From Candidatus Latescibacterota bacterium (GTDB lineage Bacteria; Latescibacterota; UBA2968; UBA8231): 64,000 nucleotides of DNA. Below the pieces are notes generated by a model. That model had not been told where the DNA came from and searched no databases. It saw only the letters and a list, made by a program, of their open reading frames with translations. Each line of letters opens with the position of its first letter. The first letter of the stretch is position 1. Made by a program: the position numbers and the translations under genes. Shown here piece by piece: positions 9,824 to 18,418 of the stretch. The DNA lies in the NCBI GenBank assembly GCA_021295675.1, contig JAGWBY010000001.1, positions 20,148 through 84,147 of the forward strand. The letters run 5' to 3'.

Positions 9824-10331
9824 CGATCCGGTCCGCACTATGTACGACGCTCTTTCCCAGCTCGCGCCCGGCAAAGAGGTCAAGACTGCGCGCGAGCCGG
9901 ACAGCCGCCTCTACGGCCCGGCCATCTTCCGCGTCTATCACCGGGAAACCGGCCACGGCCCGCACTACGATTCCGTCGCCAAGCGCACTAAGGCTTTCGA
10001 ATATCAGATTTCGCGCTTCAAACACCAGTTCGCTGGGGTGCTTTGCTTTCAGAATAGCACCAAGGAAGGCGGCACGGGGGAGCCGTACCTGTACAACTGT
10101 CCCTTTCGCCCCGAGCTGACAGAGCATCTGGGACGCGAGGAATTTGCTGCCTACGTCGCCCGCGAGGGCATTGAGCGCGTGCAAGTCCAGCTCGAACCCG
10201 GCGACCTCTATTTCTTCTTTACCGAAAACGTCCACGAGGTGCCCGCCGTCGTCGGCGACCAACCTCGGGCGGTGCTGGCCATTTTCTTTGCCATGTCCCC
10301 GGACGACGACGAGATCTACGTCTGGTCTTGA
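9738..10331 (+). CDS. PhyH/2OG-Fe(II) oxygenase-like protein, C-terminal part of the frameshifted gene
   Basis: Continuation of the preceding fragment and holder of the putative catalytic core. The double-stranded beta-helix fold is suggested by YHRETGHGPHYDS (candidate H-x-D iron pair in HYD), the strand FAGVLCFQNST, and the distal ENVHEVPAV (candidate third ligand His) after LEPGDLYFFFT. The chain ends DDDEIYVWS at 10331. Family members oxidise small molecules using 2-oxoglutarate and Fe(II); the substrate cannot be inferred. The reconstructed gene 9512-10331 encodes about 270 residues. A toxin-antitoxin pair follows after 36 bp. Confidence 0.68.
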   Translation: MALRGDRDQFHAHSAETLALFETLFDGYDDPVRTMYDALSQLAPGKEVKTAREPDSRLYGPAIFRVYHRETGHGPHYDSVAKRTKAFEYQISRFKHQFAGVLCFQNSTKEGGTGEPYLYNCPFRPELTEHLGREEFAAYVAREGIERVQVQLEPGDLYFFFTENVHEVPAVVGDQPRAVLAIFFAMSPDDDEIYVWS

Positions 10332-10367
10332 TTATCGCCCGGTGCTGTTGACGATGATCCGGTTTCT

Positions 10368-10697
10368 ATGCAGGCTATACAGTATCAAGTAGAATTCTAC
10401 GAGGATCGGCGCGGCCGGCAGCCATTCAGAACATGGCTCCAGCGCCAAGATGCACGGATTCAGCAAAGAATAGAGCAGCGGATAGCACGAGTAGCTCGCG
10501 GCAATCTAGGCGACTATGCTTCTGTAGGCAGTAGCGTATTTGAGCTACGCGATCAACGCGGATATCGCATATATTTTGCACGGGTAGGCACTACCGTGAT
10601 TCTGCTGCTATGTGGCGGCAGCAAAAACTCGCAGCCCAGCGATATTGCCCGAGCCCAACGGCTTTGGCAAGAGTACCAAAAGGAACGAAGCTTATGA
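10368..10697 (+). CDS. RelE/HigB-family toxin (phage Gp49-like killer protein)
   Basis: A 109-residue protein of the RelE/ParE superfamily, subgroup once called addiction-module killer protein. Diagnostic stretches are QYQVEFYEDRRGRQPFRTWL at the N-terminus, RIARVARGNLGDY in the middle, and FELRDQRGYRIYFARVGTTVILLL leading to GGSKNSQPSDIARAQRLWQEY. Members are usually ribosome-dependent mRNA endonucleases. In this subgroup the toxin gene precedes the antitoxin, as here: the stop codon overlaps the next ATG (ATGA at 10694-10697). Whether the pair still functions is uncertain because the antitoxin looks damaged. Confidence 0.85.
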   Translation: MQAIQYQVEFYEDRRGRQPFRTWLQRQDARIQQRIEQRIARVARGNLGDYASVGSSVFELRDQRGYRIYFARVGTTVILLLCGGSKNSQPSDIARAQRLWQEYQKERSL

Positions 10698-11062
10698 GTC
10701 CTTCTACGCTCTTTTTTGCAGACTACCTCATCCCGAAGCTCAAGGATGCAGAGTACGCTAAGGAATACCTAGAGACGGCTTTAGAGACCTATGCCGAAGA
10801 TCGCGATGTCGATGCGCTTCTTGGTGTGATACAAGATGTGGTCTTTGCCCAAGGCACGTTCGAGCAAACTGAGATCTACGAAGAGCATTGCACCGGATGC
10901 TTCCTCAAGAAGGCGCGGCCCGTCCTCGCCCAGCTAGGCTATCGCTTGGAGCTGTTATCCGTACACACGAAAGCCTCTATTGTGCTCTCAGAGGAGCCGG
11001 CGCATCCGGCAGTGAACGACGGTCCCTCTTATCCCATAGAGCATACGGCGACACCCGCCTAA
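10694..11062 (+). CDS. HigA-type antitoxin, helix-turn-helix region apparently damaged
   Basis: Partner of the toxin upstream, 122 residues from the overlapping ATG at 10694. The N-terminus (DYLIPKLKDAEYAKEYLETALETY, then DALLGVIQDVVFAQG) and the C-terminal VLAQLGYRLELLSVH match the antitoxins of this subgroup. Between them an HTH of the type LHRMLPQEG is expected. That sequence is present, but in another frame (around 10884-10912), while the translated frame reads CTGCFLKKARP. Two compensating indels, plus a shortfall of a few residues after VVFAQG, would explain this. The annotated product therefore probably lacks a functional DNA-binding helix. Its stop converges with and overlaps by 4 bp the end of the minus-strand peptidase gene. 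Confidence 0.65.
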   Translation: MSPSTLFFADYLIPKLKDAEYAKEYLETALETYAEDRDVDALLGVIQDVVFAQGTFEQTEIYEEHCTGCFLKKARPVLAQLGYRLELLSVHTKASIVLSEEPAHPAVNDGPSYPIEHTATPA

Positions 11063-12426
11063 AACACCCGCACCACTGTTCCGCGCTCGGCTGCCAGCCG
11101 TTTTTCGACCGCCTCCTTGGTCATCGGATTTTCCGGCCACTCCTCGGGCGCTACGTGCGATAGCCGCAGCAACAGTCGCGCTAGCTGTCCGACGTATTCT
11201 TTTAACTCCCGCACATTGAGCTTGTCGGCGGTGTCGGCTGGCTCGTGGTGGTAGTTGGAATCGGCGTGTCGGCCGCTAAAGCGCCAGCGCCACAAATGCG
11301 CCGCGTCAATGCCCGTGCGCAAAAAGGGAAAGTGGTCTGAAGTTGCGTCGAGTTGGGACATTACGTGGCACTTTAGCCCGTCGCCCATTGCATCAAACTG
11401 GGCCTGCACCAAGTCGCGCAAATGCCCAAACGCCAGCACCACTCCCTTGATCGATCCGGTCGATAGCTCGTCGAGATTGATCGCCAGCCGCGGCTTTTCA
11501 ATGCAGTGTTGCCGCACGTATTCGCTCGACCCTTGGAAGATCTGCTCTTCGGCGCTGTACGTCGCAAAACACAGGCTCATCCCCGGCTCGACTCCGAGTG
11601 CCGATTTTAGTCCGGCCAATACCCGTGCTGTTTCCAGCACCGCAATGGTCCCCGAGGCATTGTCGTTGCCTCCCGGTACGCCGTACACCGTGTCGTGGTG
11701 CCCGCCTAACATCAGTCGCTCCGCAGGCCACTGCGCCCCGGAAATCGAGGCGACCACATTGTGCGCCGGTGCTTGGTAAAACCGGCTTTCAACGGTTAGC
11801 TTGAGCCGCTTGCCCTCGCTGGCCCACTTCTGCAACAGTGCCCCGTGTTCTCGCGAGGTCGTCACCGCCGGAATGGGCAACTCGGCGGTTTCCGGCTCGC
11901 GCCAATCTCCTCCGTTGTGGTACTCTGTTCGCCGTCCGTCTTTTGGATCAATCGCCACCACTGCTATCGCACCGGCATCGCATAGCGCTGCGAGCCGCAC
12001 ATTGGGTGAAGAGGGCGCGGTAAAAGGCTCCAGGGCTAGGTGCATTACGGCGATGCTTCCTTTGAGCTGGCTGCGCACTCTATCGACTTCGTGCGCCGTG
12101 CCATATCCTGCATTGACGATTGGGGCTTCGAGGTCGCACGACGGACAGCGATTATAGGGCAAGAGGTCAATCTCCATATCCTCCACCGTTGCCTCTGCCT
12201 GTTCGTACGCCCAAGTATTCAGTGCAAACTCCTCCAGCGCCGCATCGGCCAGTCCCGCTTGGGCAAATTGCTCTCGCAGGTACTCCACCGCTTGGCGCTC
12301 TCCCTCCGAAGAAGCCCAGCGCGGCCCGATCTGCTCGCACAACATCTCCACGTGTGCGCCGATCAGCGAGCCGGTCCAAGCCTCGCCAAAAATCCAGCGG
12401 TCGATTTCTCGCCAATTCAGTTCCAT
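11059..12426 (-). CDS. M28-family zinc aminopeptidase
   Basis: A 455-residue peptidase with the M28 co-catalytic zinc signature: GGHHDTVYG (His then Asp), GGNDNASGT (Asp bridging the metals), SAEEQ (catalytic and ligand Glu), NLDELS (Asp) and the distal NYHHEPADT (His). A PA-like inserted domain (residues about 110-230) precedes the catalytic half. I chose ATG 12426 (MELNWREIDRW) because AAAGGA lies at proper spacing upstream; an earlier in-frame start at 12447 is possible. No signal peptide is evident, so it may act in the cytoplasm, possibly on peptides taken up by the transporter. It stands alone on the minus strand. Confidence 0.9.
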   Translation of the reverse strand: MELNWREIDRWIFGEAWTGSLIGAHVEMLCEQIGPRWASSEGERQAVEYLREQFAQAGLADAALEEFALNTWAYEQAEATVEDMEIDLLPYNRCPSCDLEAPIVNAGYGTAHEVDRVRSQLKGSIAVMHLALEPFTAPSSPNVRLAALCDAGAIAVVAIDPKDGRRTEYHNGGDWREPETAELPIPAVTTSREHGALLQKWASEGKRLKLTVESRFYQAPAHNVVASISGAQWPAERLMLGGHHDTVYGVPGGNDNASGTIAVLETARVLAGLKSALGVEPGMSLCFATYSAEEQIFQGSSEYVRQHCIEKPRLAINLDELSTGSIKGVVLAFGHLRDLVQAQFDAMGDGLKCHVMSQLDATSDHFPFLRTGIDAAHLWRWRFSGRHADSNYHHEPADTADKLNVRELKEYVGQLARLLLRLSHVAPEEWPENPMTKEAVEKRLAAERGTVVRVF

Positions 12427-12547
12427 CGCGTTCCTTTCTCGAAGCATAGGATAGACAAATGTTGTTTCTCGACCAAAGGGGCGTTAGATTCCCCCACATG
12501 TGTACCCTTGGAACTCGGATTTTTCACGGTTTTGAAAGGTGCCGCCG

Positions 12548-15136
12548 ATGAATATCCGCACGAAACACTTCTCGCCCCTTGTCGTGGTCAGCGCCGTGCT
12601 TTGGTCGCATGGGGCCGAGGAGTTGTTGGCTCAAGCAGGCCATCGGATCGACCGCAGTGCAGACCAAGTCGTCGTCGGACCCGACCACTGGGACCACTGG
12701 GAATTTGCGCCTGGTACTATCCAGATTTCCTCCCTCGGAGAGGTGCAGCCCAATCGCGTCCGCAAGAACACCAACGCCGCGCTGGATATCGTCGATTTTC
12801 TGCGTTATAACCCGCCAGATTACCTCTCCAAGAAAGAGCCTGAAGACATCGTCCTCCTCGACGCCATTCAGGGTGGCTCCAACCGCAGAGGAGTCGTCGC
12901 CGCCCTAGATGGCGACTTGACCACGTATTGGGAACCCGATCCGGTCGATGAGAATGTAGATATATCGTCTCAGTGGTGGTTTACCGTGGATATGGGCCGC
13001 GTTGTCTTCATCAATAAAATCGCGCTAAAATTCGTCGAGGAGGGAATGGGCGATCCCTTCCTTCTATTTGATGTACTAGTGTCGGACGGACAGAAGCCAG
13101 TACAGGCAATCGGCGGGTCGAGCATCGAGTTCTTTCCGGTGCTTCAGACGCTAAAGCCCAACAAAAGCCAGCGAACCTTTGAGGTCGAACTCGACCCAGT
13201 AGGGCTCGACCAGCGTCGGGCTGTGGGACGCTTTGTCCAAGTGGTGGTGCAGGCCAGCGATTTTGGCCGCGGTCGCGAAATCTCTCTAGAGGAATACGAC
13301 CAGTTACCCGCCGAGGACCAGGGGATCATCGAATATAGCAAGCGCCAAGTCGACGGGCGGGAGATCGTGGTCAAACAGGAAGTGTACGAGGCCCTCGATC
13401 CCGAGCGGCAGGGGGCGATACGCTACTTCCGGCGCGAGCGGCCCCGGTTGGCCGAACTCGAAGTCTGGACCCAAGGCGACGACTTGGCCAGTGGGACCTT
13501 GCGGCGCAATGGCTCCATTTCTACTACGGTGCCCGGCAGCATCAATCCCCAATTGATGATCGACGGAGATGTGACCAGCGTAGAGGGGCTGGGCCTATTC
13601 AACATCGAGAATCGGTTAGAGGACGAGTTGTTCATTGACTTGGGCTCGTTCTTCTGGATCCATAGCCACAGGATGAGTTTCGTAGAGTACGCCCCTGGGA
13701 ACTATCGGTTGGAATTTTCGGACGGTTCGCGGGAGGTGGACGGGGGCCTCAAGTGGATCACTGCCGTGCGGCGCGAGCAAGTAAAGCGGGGCGTCGCGGG
13801 GGCCCTCACCGTCGATGGCAATGACTTCGACCCGATAAAGGGGCGCTTTTTTCGCTTGGTGTTTGAAGTAGAACACGTGCGCCTGCCCAACCGAAGCGCT
13901 ACTAGGTTGAGCGAGATACAACTTTTTGGCGAGGGGTTTTTACCAGAGGTGCAGCTCGAATCGGACCTGATCCGGTTGGGCGGTAGCCGCAACTTGGTCT
14001 CCCTCGAGTGGGACGCTCACACGCCGCCCGGCACTGAGGTCCAGCTTCAGACTCGCACCGGCGACACCTTGGGCGAGATCGTGCACTACTTCAAAAAGGA
14101 TGGGACCGAAATCTCCGAAGCGGCCTACAACAAGCTATTGAGCATTTTTCGCGGCGACACTGTGTCCGAGGAAGTCGCTGGCGCAGACTGGGAGCCGTGG
14201 AGTGTGCCCTACGACGAGCCGGGAGGTAGCCCCATTACCTCGCCGTCGCCACGAGAGTTTCTCAAGGTGCGGGCGACGTTGCGCTCGGCCGCACCGGATG
14301 TGGCAGCGAGTTTGTCAGGGCTGCGGCTGAACTTTGCCGAACCGGTGGCGCGGCGGCTCTTGGGCGAGGTAGTGCCCAGCCAGGTGGATCGGCTGGGGGC
14401 TGAGACTCCTTTTTCGGTGTATGTGCGACCCGAGTTCGGCGCAGGGGATGGGGGATTCAACGAGTTGTTGTTGGAAGCACCGGCGGGTATGGAGCTGACG
14501 TATGACGGGTTGTTGGGGAGCGCGGACGGGGGGGATTTTTCACCCTTGGAGGCGGAGGTGTTGGCCGCTGCGGCGGACCGGGTGCATTTGTCCTTTGACC
14601 CGATGGAGCCGGGGAGCGAAGTGACGGTGTTGCGGATAGACTTTGCGGGGCGTCTGTTTTCTCGCGGTGGGCCGCTAAAGGTGCAACTGCGTCAAGGCGA
14701 AGATGGAGAGGGGATCTGGCAGCGCGTCGATCCAGGGGAAGCTGTAGAAACGGTCGGCAGCAATCGGCTGTTGGTGGTGGGGCAGCCGCAGAGTCGCTCG
14801 ATTTTTGCGGATTTAGTAGTCGAGCCAGCAGTATTGACGCCGAATGGGGATGGGGTCAACGACGAGGTGGCGTTGCGCTTTTCAGTGGTTTTGGTGGAGG
14901 GCAGCCAGCGGGTTGAGGCGACTATCTACGATTTGCAGGGACGCTTGGTACATCAGCTAGCCGAGCAGCGAGATTTTGCCTCGGGGATTTACGAAATGGG
15001 ATGGGACGGAAGGAACGAAAAGGGAATGCTCGTGCCGCCGGGTTTGTACATAATGCATTTGCGGCTAGATGCCAATACGTCAGGCGCTGAGCTGCGTCAG
15101 GAGGAATTGGTGCGCACGCTAGCCGTGGCTTATTAG
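12548..15136 (+). CDS. Large secreted discoidin-like / FlgD-Ig protein (paralogue 3 of 6)
   Basis: An 862-residue exported protein. ATG 12548 follows GAAAGG; an upstream GTG at 12539 is less likely. The signal peptide (NIRTKHFSPLVVVSAVLWSHG) leads to a discoidin-like domain around residues 110-170 (AALDGDLTTYWEPD, then WWFTVDMGRVVFINKIAL) and a second around residues 330-420 (MIDGDVTSVEGLGLF, LFIDLGSFFWIHSHRM). The paralogue-wide central module follows (DWEPWSVPYDEPGG, SPSPREFLKV, LLGEVVPSQV). The C-terminal Ig domain (VLTPNGDGVNDEVALRFSVV, WDGRNEKGMLVPPGLYIM) ends in TLAVAY. Wording such as HYFKKDGTEISEAAYNKLL is retained here and shows what is missing in the frameshifted copy at 7200. The stop overlaps by 3 bp the stop of the convergent TPR gene. 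Confidence 0.87.
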   Translation: MNIRTKHFSPLVVVSAVLWSHGAEELLAQAGHRIDRSADQVVVGPDHWDHWEFAPGTIQISSLGEVQPNRVRKNTNAALDIVDFLRYNPPDYLSKKEPEDIVLLDAIQGGSNRRGVVAALDGDLTTYWEPDPVDENVDISSQWWFTVDMGRVVFINKIALKFVEEGMGDPFLLFDVLVSDGQKPVQAIGGSSIEFFPVLQTLKPNKSQRTFEVELDPVGLDQRRAVGRFVQVVVQASDFGRGREISLEEYDQLPAEDQGIIEYSKRQVDGREIVVKQEVYEALDPERQGAIRYFRRERPRLAELEVWTQGDDLASGTLRRNGSISTTVPGSINPQLMIDGDVTSVEGLGLFNIENRLEDELFIDLGSFFWIHSHRMSFVEYAPGNYRLEFSDGSREVDGGLKWITAVRREQVKRGVAGALTVDGNDFDPIKGRFFRLVFEVEHVRLPNRSATRLSEIQLFGEGFLPEVQLESDLIRLGGSRNLVSLEWDAHTPPGTEVQLQTRTGDTLGEIVHYFKKDGTEISEAAYNKLLSIFRGDTVSEEVAGADWEPWSVPYDEPGGSPITSPSPREFLKVRATLRSAAPDVAASLSGLRLNFAEPVARRLLGEVVPSQVDRLGAETPFSVYVRPEFGAGDGGFNELLLEAPAGMELTYDGLLGSADGGDFSPLEAEVLAAAADRVHLSFDPMEPGSEVTVLRIDFAGRLFSRGGPLKVQLRQGEDGEGIWQRVDPGEAVETVGSNRLLVVGQPQSRSIFADLVVEPAVLTPNGDGVNDEVALRFSVVLVEGSQRVEATIYDLQGRLVHQLAEQRDFASGIYEMGWDGRNEKGMLVPPGLYIMHLRLDANTSGAELRQEELVRTLAVAY

Positions 15137-16659
15137 TTTTTGTCTCGTTCTAAAAGCTGCTGACCTCGCGCTCGATGCTTGCGACTCTCTTCGAGCAAGC
15201 CGAGCGCTTCGCAGGCATCGCCCAAGTAGAGGTGTCCGCGGCCATCTTCAGGCTCCAACTCGACAAAGCGCTGGTAGGCGGTCCGGGCCGCAGCAAAGTC
15301 TCCGAGCTGGGCATGGGCTACCCCTAGGTTGAAGTGGGCTCTGGCGTACTGGGGGGCGAGGGCCGTGGCTTGGGCAAAAAATCGTGCGGCTTCTCTGAAC
15401 TGGCGCTTCTGGGCAGCAATCAAACCGAGCGAATAGGCAGGCTCGACGAGGGAGGAGTCGAGTTGGCCCGCTTGGGCAAAGGTTTGGGCCGCCCTTTGGA
15501 GAAGTCCCGACTGATAGTGAGCATTGCCTAGATGCACGTACAAAACGGGGTTTTCTGGATCTAGCTCAATGGCCCGCTGGAAATACCGGGCCGCCAGTTT
15601 GTGCCGGCCTTGCTCGGCGAGGAGGAGGCCGAGGCCGATGTGGGCGTCTTTGTGATCGGGTTTGATTTCGACTGCGCGCCGAAACTCCAACAAAGCTTGG
15701 TCGGTTTCGCCGACCATCTGGTGCTTCAAACCCATATTGTAGTGATCCCGCGCCGAGCCGATGGAGAGCGATTTGTGCGCCGGCGGGGAGATTTCGGAGT
15801 GCAGACCCCGATGCTGCTGGCGCAGGCTTTCGGAACGGGCCATTTCTCGCTTGCCCTCTTCGCGGCGGCCCAAGCGGAGATAGACATTGCCGAGGTTGAG
15901 GCGGAGCTTGGGTGAGTCGGGGTTGAGTTCGGTGGCCTTGAGTAGTGCCTGCAAAGCCGCCTCATTATCGCCCATATCGCGCTGGGCCAGTCCCAAAAGA
16001 AAATGCGCTTCGGCGTCCTGCGGGTCGAAGTGTACCGCTTTTTTGAAGGCCGCCGCCGCCTCGGATGGGAACCCCTGCTCCCGCTGGATTTTGCCCAATT
16101 TCTTGTAGGCTGGTGCCAAGGTGGAATCTGCCGCCAAGGCCGCCGTGTACGCTGCTTGGGCCTGATCTACTTCTTTGCGATAGCCGTGCAGTAAGCCCAA
16201 GTTGTAGTACGCTGTTGCTCGGTGGGGATCGAGCGCGGTCGCTTGCGCAAAGGCGGCCCGCGCTGCTTCGACATCGCGCTGCTGGTTTTGGCTGTACGCT
16301 CTGGAGGTGTAGCGGGCTGTGTGGATGATGCCGAGGACTTCGTATAACTCGGAGCGCGTCTGGTCTTTTTTGGGGGCTAGTTCAATCGCGTGTTCGATCG
16401 CGCGCAGGGCTTGGGGGAATTTGCTTAGGGCTAGGTAAGAGCGAGCGAGATAGTGGTGGACTTCGTAATCGTCGGCGCGTGAAGCCAGCGCCTTGTGAAA
16501 GGCGACGATGGCTTCGCTGTAGCGCTCTTGAGCAAAGGCGTACATACCGGCGCTGACCAAGGGGTCTCGCTCCTTGGGTCCACAGGCGCAGATGAGGATA
16601 CAAAAGGCGGCCCCAAGCCAAGCCAAGACCTTTTTGCTCGGCAGGTGAACGCGGGACAT
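15133..16659 (-). CDS. TPR-repeat lipoprotein
   Basis: A 508-residue protein built almost wholly of tetratricopeptide repeats (for example DYEVHHYLARSYLALSKFPQ, ATAYYNLGLLHGYRKEVDQA, DAEAHFLLGLAQRDMGDNEA, ENPVLYVHLGNAHYQSGL). TPR solenoids act as protein-protein scaffolds. ATG 16659 gives a short hydrophobic N-terminus ending ILICACGPK, a plausible lipobox, so the protein would be membrane-anchored facing the periplasm or surface. It is divergently arranged with the CRTAC1-type gene at 16750, 90 bp away. The same pairing of TPR lipoprotein and CRTAC1 paralogue recurs at 44.8-49.4 kb, arguing that the two products work together. Confidence 0.87.
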   Translation of the reverse strand: MSRVHLPSKKVLAWLGAAFCILICACGPKERDPLVSAGMYAFAQERYSEAIVAFHKALASRADDYEVHHYLARSYLALSKFPQALRAIEHAIELAPKKDQTRSELYEVLGIIHTARYTSRAYSQNQQRDVEAARAAFAQATALDPHRATAYYNLGLLHGYRKEVDQAQAAYTAALAADSTLAPAYKKLGKIQREQGFPSEAAAAFKKAVHFDPQDAEAHFLLGLAQRDMGDNEAALQALLKATELNPDSPKLRLNLGNVYLRLGRREEGKREMARSESLRQQHRGLHSEISPPAHKSLSIGSARDHYNMGLKHQMVGETDQALLEFRRAVEIKPDHKDAHIGLGLLLAEQGRHKLAARYFQRAIELDPENPVLYVHLGNAHYQSGLLQRAAQTFAQAGQLDSSLVEPAYSLGLIAAQKRQFREAARFFAQATALAPQYARAHFNLGVAHAQLGDFAAARTAYQRFVELEPEDGRGHLYLGDACEALGLLEESRKHRARGQQLLERDKN

Positions 16660-16749
16660 TGAGCGCCCGTTTTTTAAGTGTATTTGCACGAGGGTTCCGG
16701 TTTGTCGATGCGGTTAGATTACCGGTTAAAGTAGCCAAGCAGTTAGTAT

Positions 16750-18369
16750 ATGAGAAGATACGTAGTATTGTCCATCTTGTGCGTTTGTGTCGTCGCGGCA
16801 GAGGCACAGGTGCGTTACCGGGAAGTCGCCCAAGAAGCCGGGATTGACTTCCAGCATTACAACGGCGCTCAAGGCGAATACTACTATGTCGAGACCTTTG
16901 GCGCAGGCGCGGCGTTTTTTGACGCCGATGGGGACGGCTGGCAAGACCTCTACCTGATCAATGGTGCTCATCTTTCGGGTCCCCTTCCCTCGACCCCGCC
17001 CATCAACCATCTCTATCGCAACACTGGCGATGGGACTTTTGCCGACCTCAGTGTCGCATCTGGAGCTGGCGACCGGGGCTACGGCATGGGATGTGCGGCG
17101 GGCGATTTCGACAACGATGGGGATCAAGATCTCTACGCGACCAATTTCGGCCCCAATATGCTGTTGAGCAATGACGGTGAGGGGCGCTTTGCAGACGTTA
17201 CCCAAATAGTCGGTGTGGGCGACGGGCGCTGGAGCACCAGCACCGGATTTTTGGATTTCGACAACGATGGGGATTTGGACCTTTTTGTGGCCAATTATGT
17301 GCATTTCAGCTTGCAGGGCAATATCCAATGCCAGCGGGGGGCGCTTCGCTTCTACTGCGAGCCAAGCACCTACGCACCCATTGGGGATGTGCTCTATCGC
17401 AACGAGGGAAGGCGCTTTGTCGATGTGACCAAGAGGATGGGCATCCGTGCGGTGGGCCGGGGACTGGGCGTGGCCCTTGCAGACAGCGACTTGGACGGCG
17501 ATACGGATATGTACGTGGCCAACGACGGCACGCCGAATTTTCTCTACGAAAACCAAGGGAGGCACTTTGTCGAGATCGGCCTGCGAGCCGGGGTGCAATA
17601 CAACGAAGATGGGCATGCCGAAGCCGGTATGGGGGTAGACTTCGGCGATTTCGACAACGATGGGTACGCCGATCTTTTCGTGACCAATTACTCGCGCGAG
17701 ACCAACACCCTCTACTGGAACGATGGCCGGGGGCGCTTTGCCGATTTTACCGCCCACTTCGGCTTGGGGGCACCCAGTTACTTGCCCTTGGGATTCGGGA
17801 CCAAATTTATGGACTACGACAATGACGGTGACCTCGATTTATATGTCGGCAACGGGCACGTGGTGGATAATATCGAGCAACTCGACGCCGACCTCCGCTA
17901 CGCCCAGCCCGACCTTATGCTGCGCAACCAAGGCGGTGCCCATTTTGAGGAGGTCTCCGACCAGTTGGGTGCCGACTTTGTCGCTGAGAGCGTGGTTCGC
18001 GGCGCAGCGGCGGCCGATTGGGACAACGACGGCGATCTGGATCTACTGGCGACCACCGTGGCCGGACGGCCTCGTCTGTTGCGCAACGACGGGGGCAATC
18101 GCCAGCACTGGATCGAACTCCTCTTGGTCGGTGCTGGTCAGCGGGATGCGCTGGGTGCCCGCGTCACCGTTACCGCCGGCGGTGCGCGTCAGGTGCGGGA
18201 GCGCCAGTCCGGGGGAAGCTATCTATCCAGTCACGATCCCCGCCTTCACTTTGGCCTCGGTCGGGCGACAAAGGCGGATATTGCGATTCGCTGGCCCGAC
18301 GGCCAAATGCAGACATTGGCCGCTGTTGACGCCAATCAGATTGTCCGAGTAGTCCAACCTACTCGCTGA
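16750..18369 (+). CDS. CRTAC1-type FG-GAP/VCBS propeller protein with ASPIC/UnbV domain
   Basis: A 539-residue exported protein. After the signal peptide (MRRYVVLSILCVCVVAAEAQ) come seven calcium-loop repeats of the FG-GAP/VCBS kind (DADGDGWQDLY, DFDNDGDQDLY, DFDNDGDLDLF, DSDLDGDTDMY, DFDNDGYADLF, DYDNDGDLDLY, DWDNDGDLDLL), fitting one seven-bladed integrin-like propeller. The last about 85 residues (GARVTVTAGGARQVRE, SGGSYLSSHDPRLHFGLG, IRWPDGQMQTL) are an ASPIC/UnbV domain. The segment GIDFQHYNG..GEYYYVETFG is nearly shared with the fusion protein at 44759, so the two are close paralogues. Such proteins are extracellular and calcium-stabilised; their ligand is unknown. Confidence 0.92.
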   Translation: MRRYVVLSILCVCVVAAEAQVRYREVAQEAGIDFQHYNGAQGEYYYVETFGAGAAFFDADGDGWQDLYLINGAHLSGPLPSTPPINHLYRNTGDGTFADLSVASGAGDRGYGMGCAAGDFDNDGDQDLYATNFGPNMLLSNDGEGRFADVTQIVGVGDGRWSTSTGFLDFDNDGDLDLFVANYVHFSLQGNIQCQRGALRFYCEPSTYAPIGDVLYRNEGRRFVDVTKRMGIRAVGRGLGVALADSDLDGDTDMYVANDGTPNFLYENQGRHFVEIGLRAGVQYNEDGHAEAGMGVDFGDFDNDGYADLFVTNYSRETNTLYWNDGRGRFADFTAHFGLGAPSYLPLGFGTKFMDYDNDGDLDLYVGNGHVVDNIEQLDADLRYAQPDLMLRNQGGAHFEEVSDQLGADFVAESVVRGAAAADWDNDGDLDLLATTVAGRPRLLRNDGGNRQHWIELLLVGAGQRDALGARVTVTAGGARQVRERQSGGSYLSSHDPRLHFGLGRATKADIAIRWPDGQMQTLAAVDANQIVRVVQPTR

Positions 18370-18418
18370 CTTTGAGTCCTCCGCGTTGACTAGGGGAATT
18401 TTGGCCCAAGAACCCACA

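Noticed and set aside
10368..11062. A prophage remnant suggested by the phage Gp49-like toxin
   Set aside because: No other phage, integrase or recombinase gene and no attachment site is visible nearby; the toxin family is mostly chromosomal.
16726..17757. A 343-residue minus-strand open frame opposite the CRTAC1 gene, with repeated VPIVVEIAE-like segments
   Set aside because: It is the antisense image of the DFDNDGDLDLY calcium loops; similar frames appear opposite every FG-GAP gene here and none has a start context.
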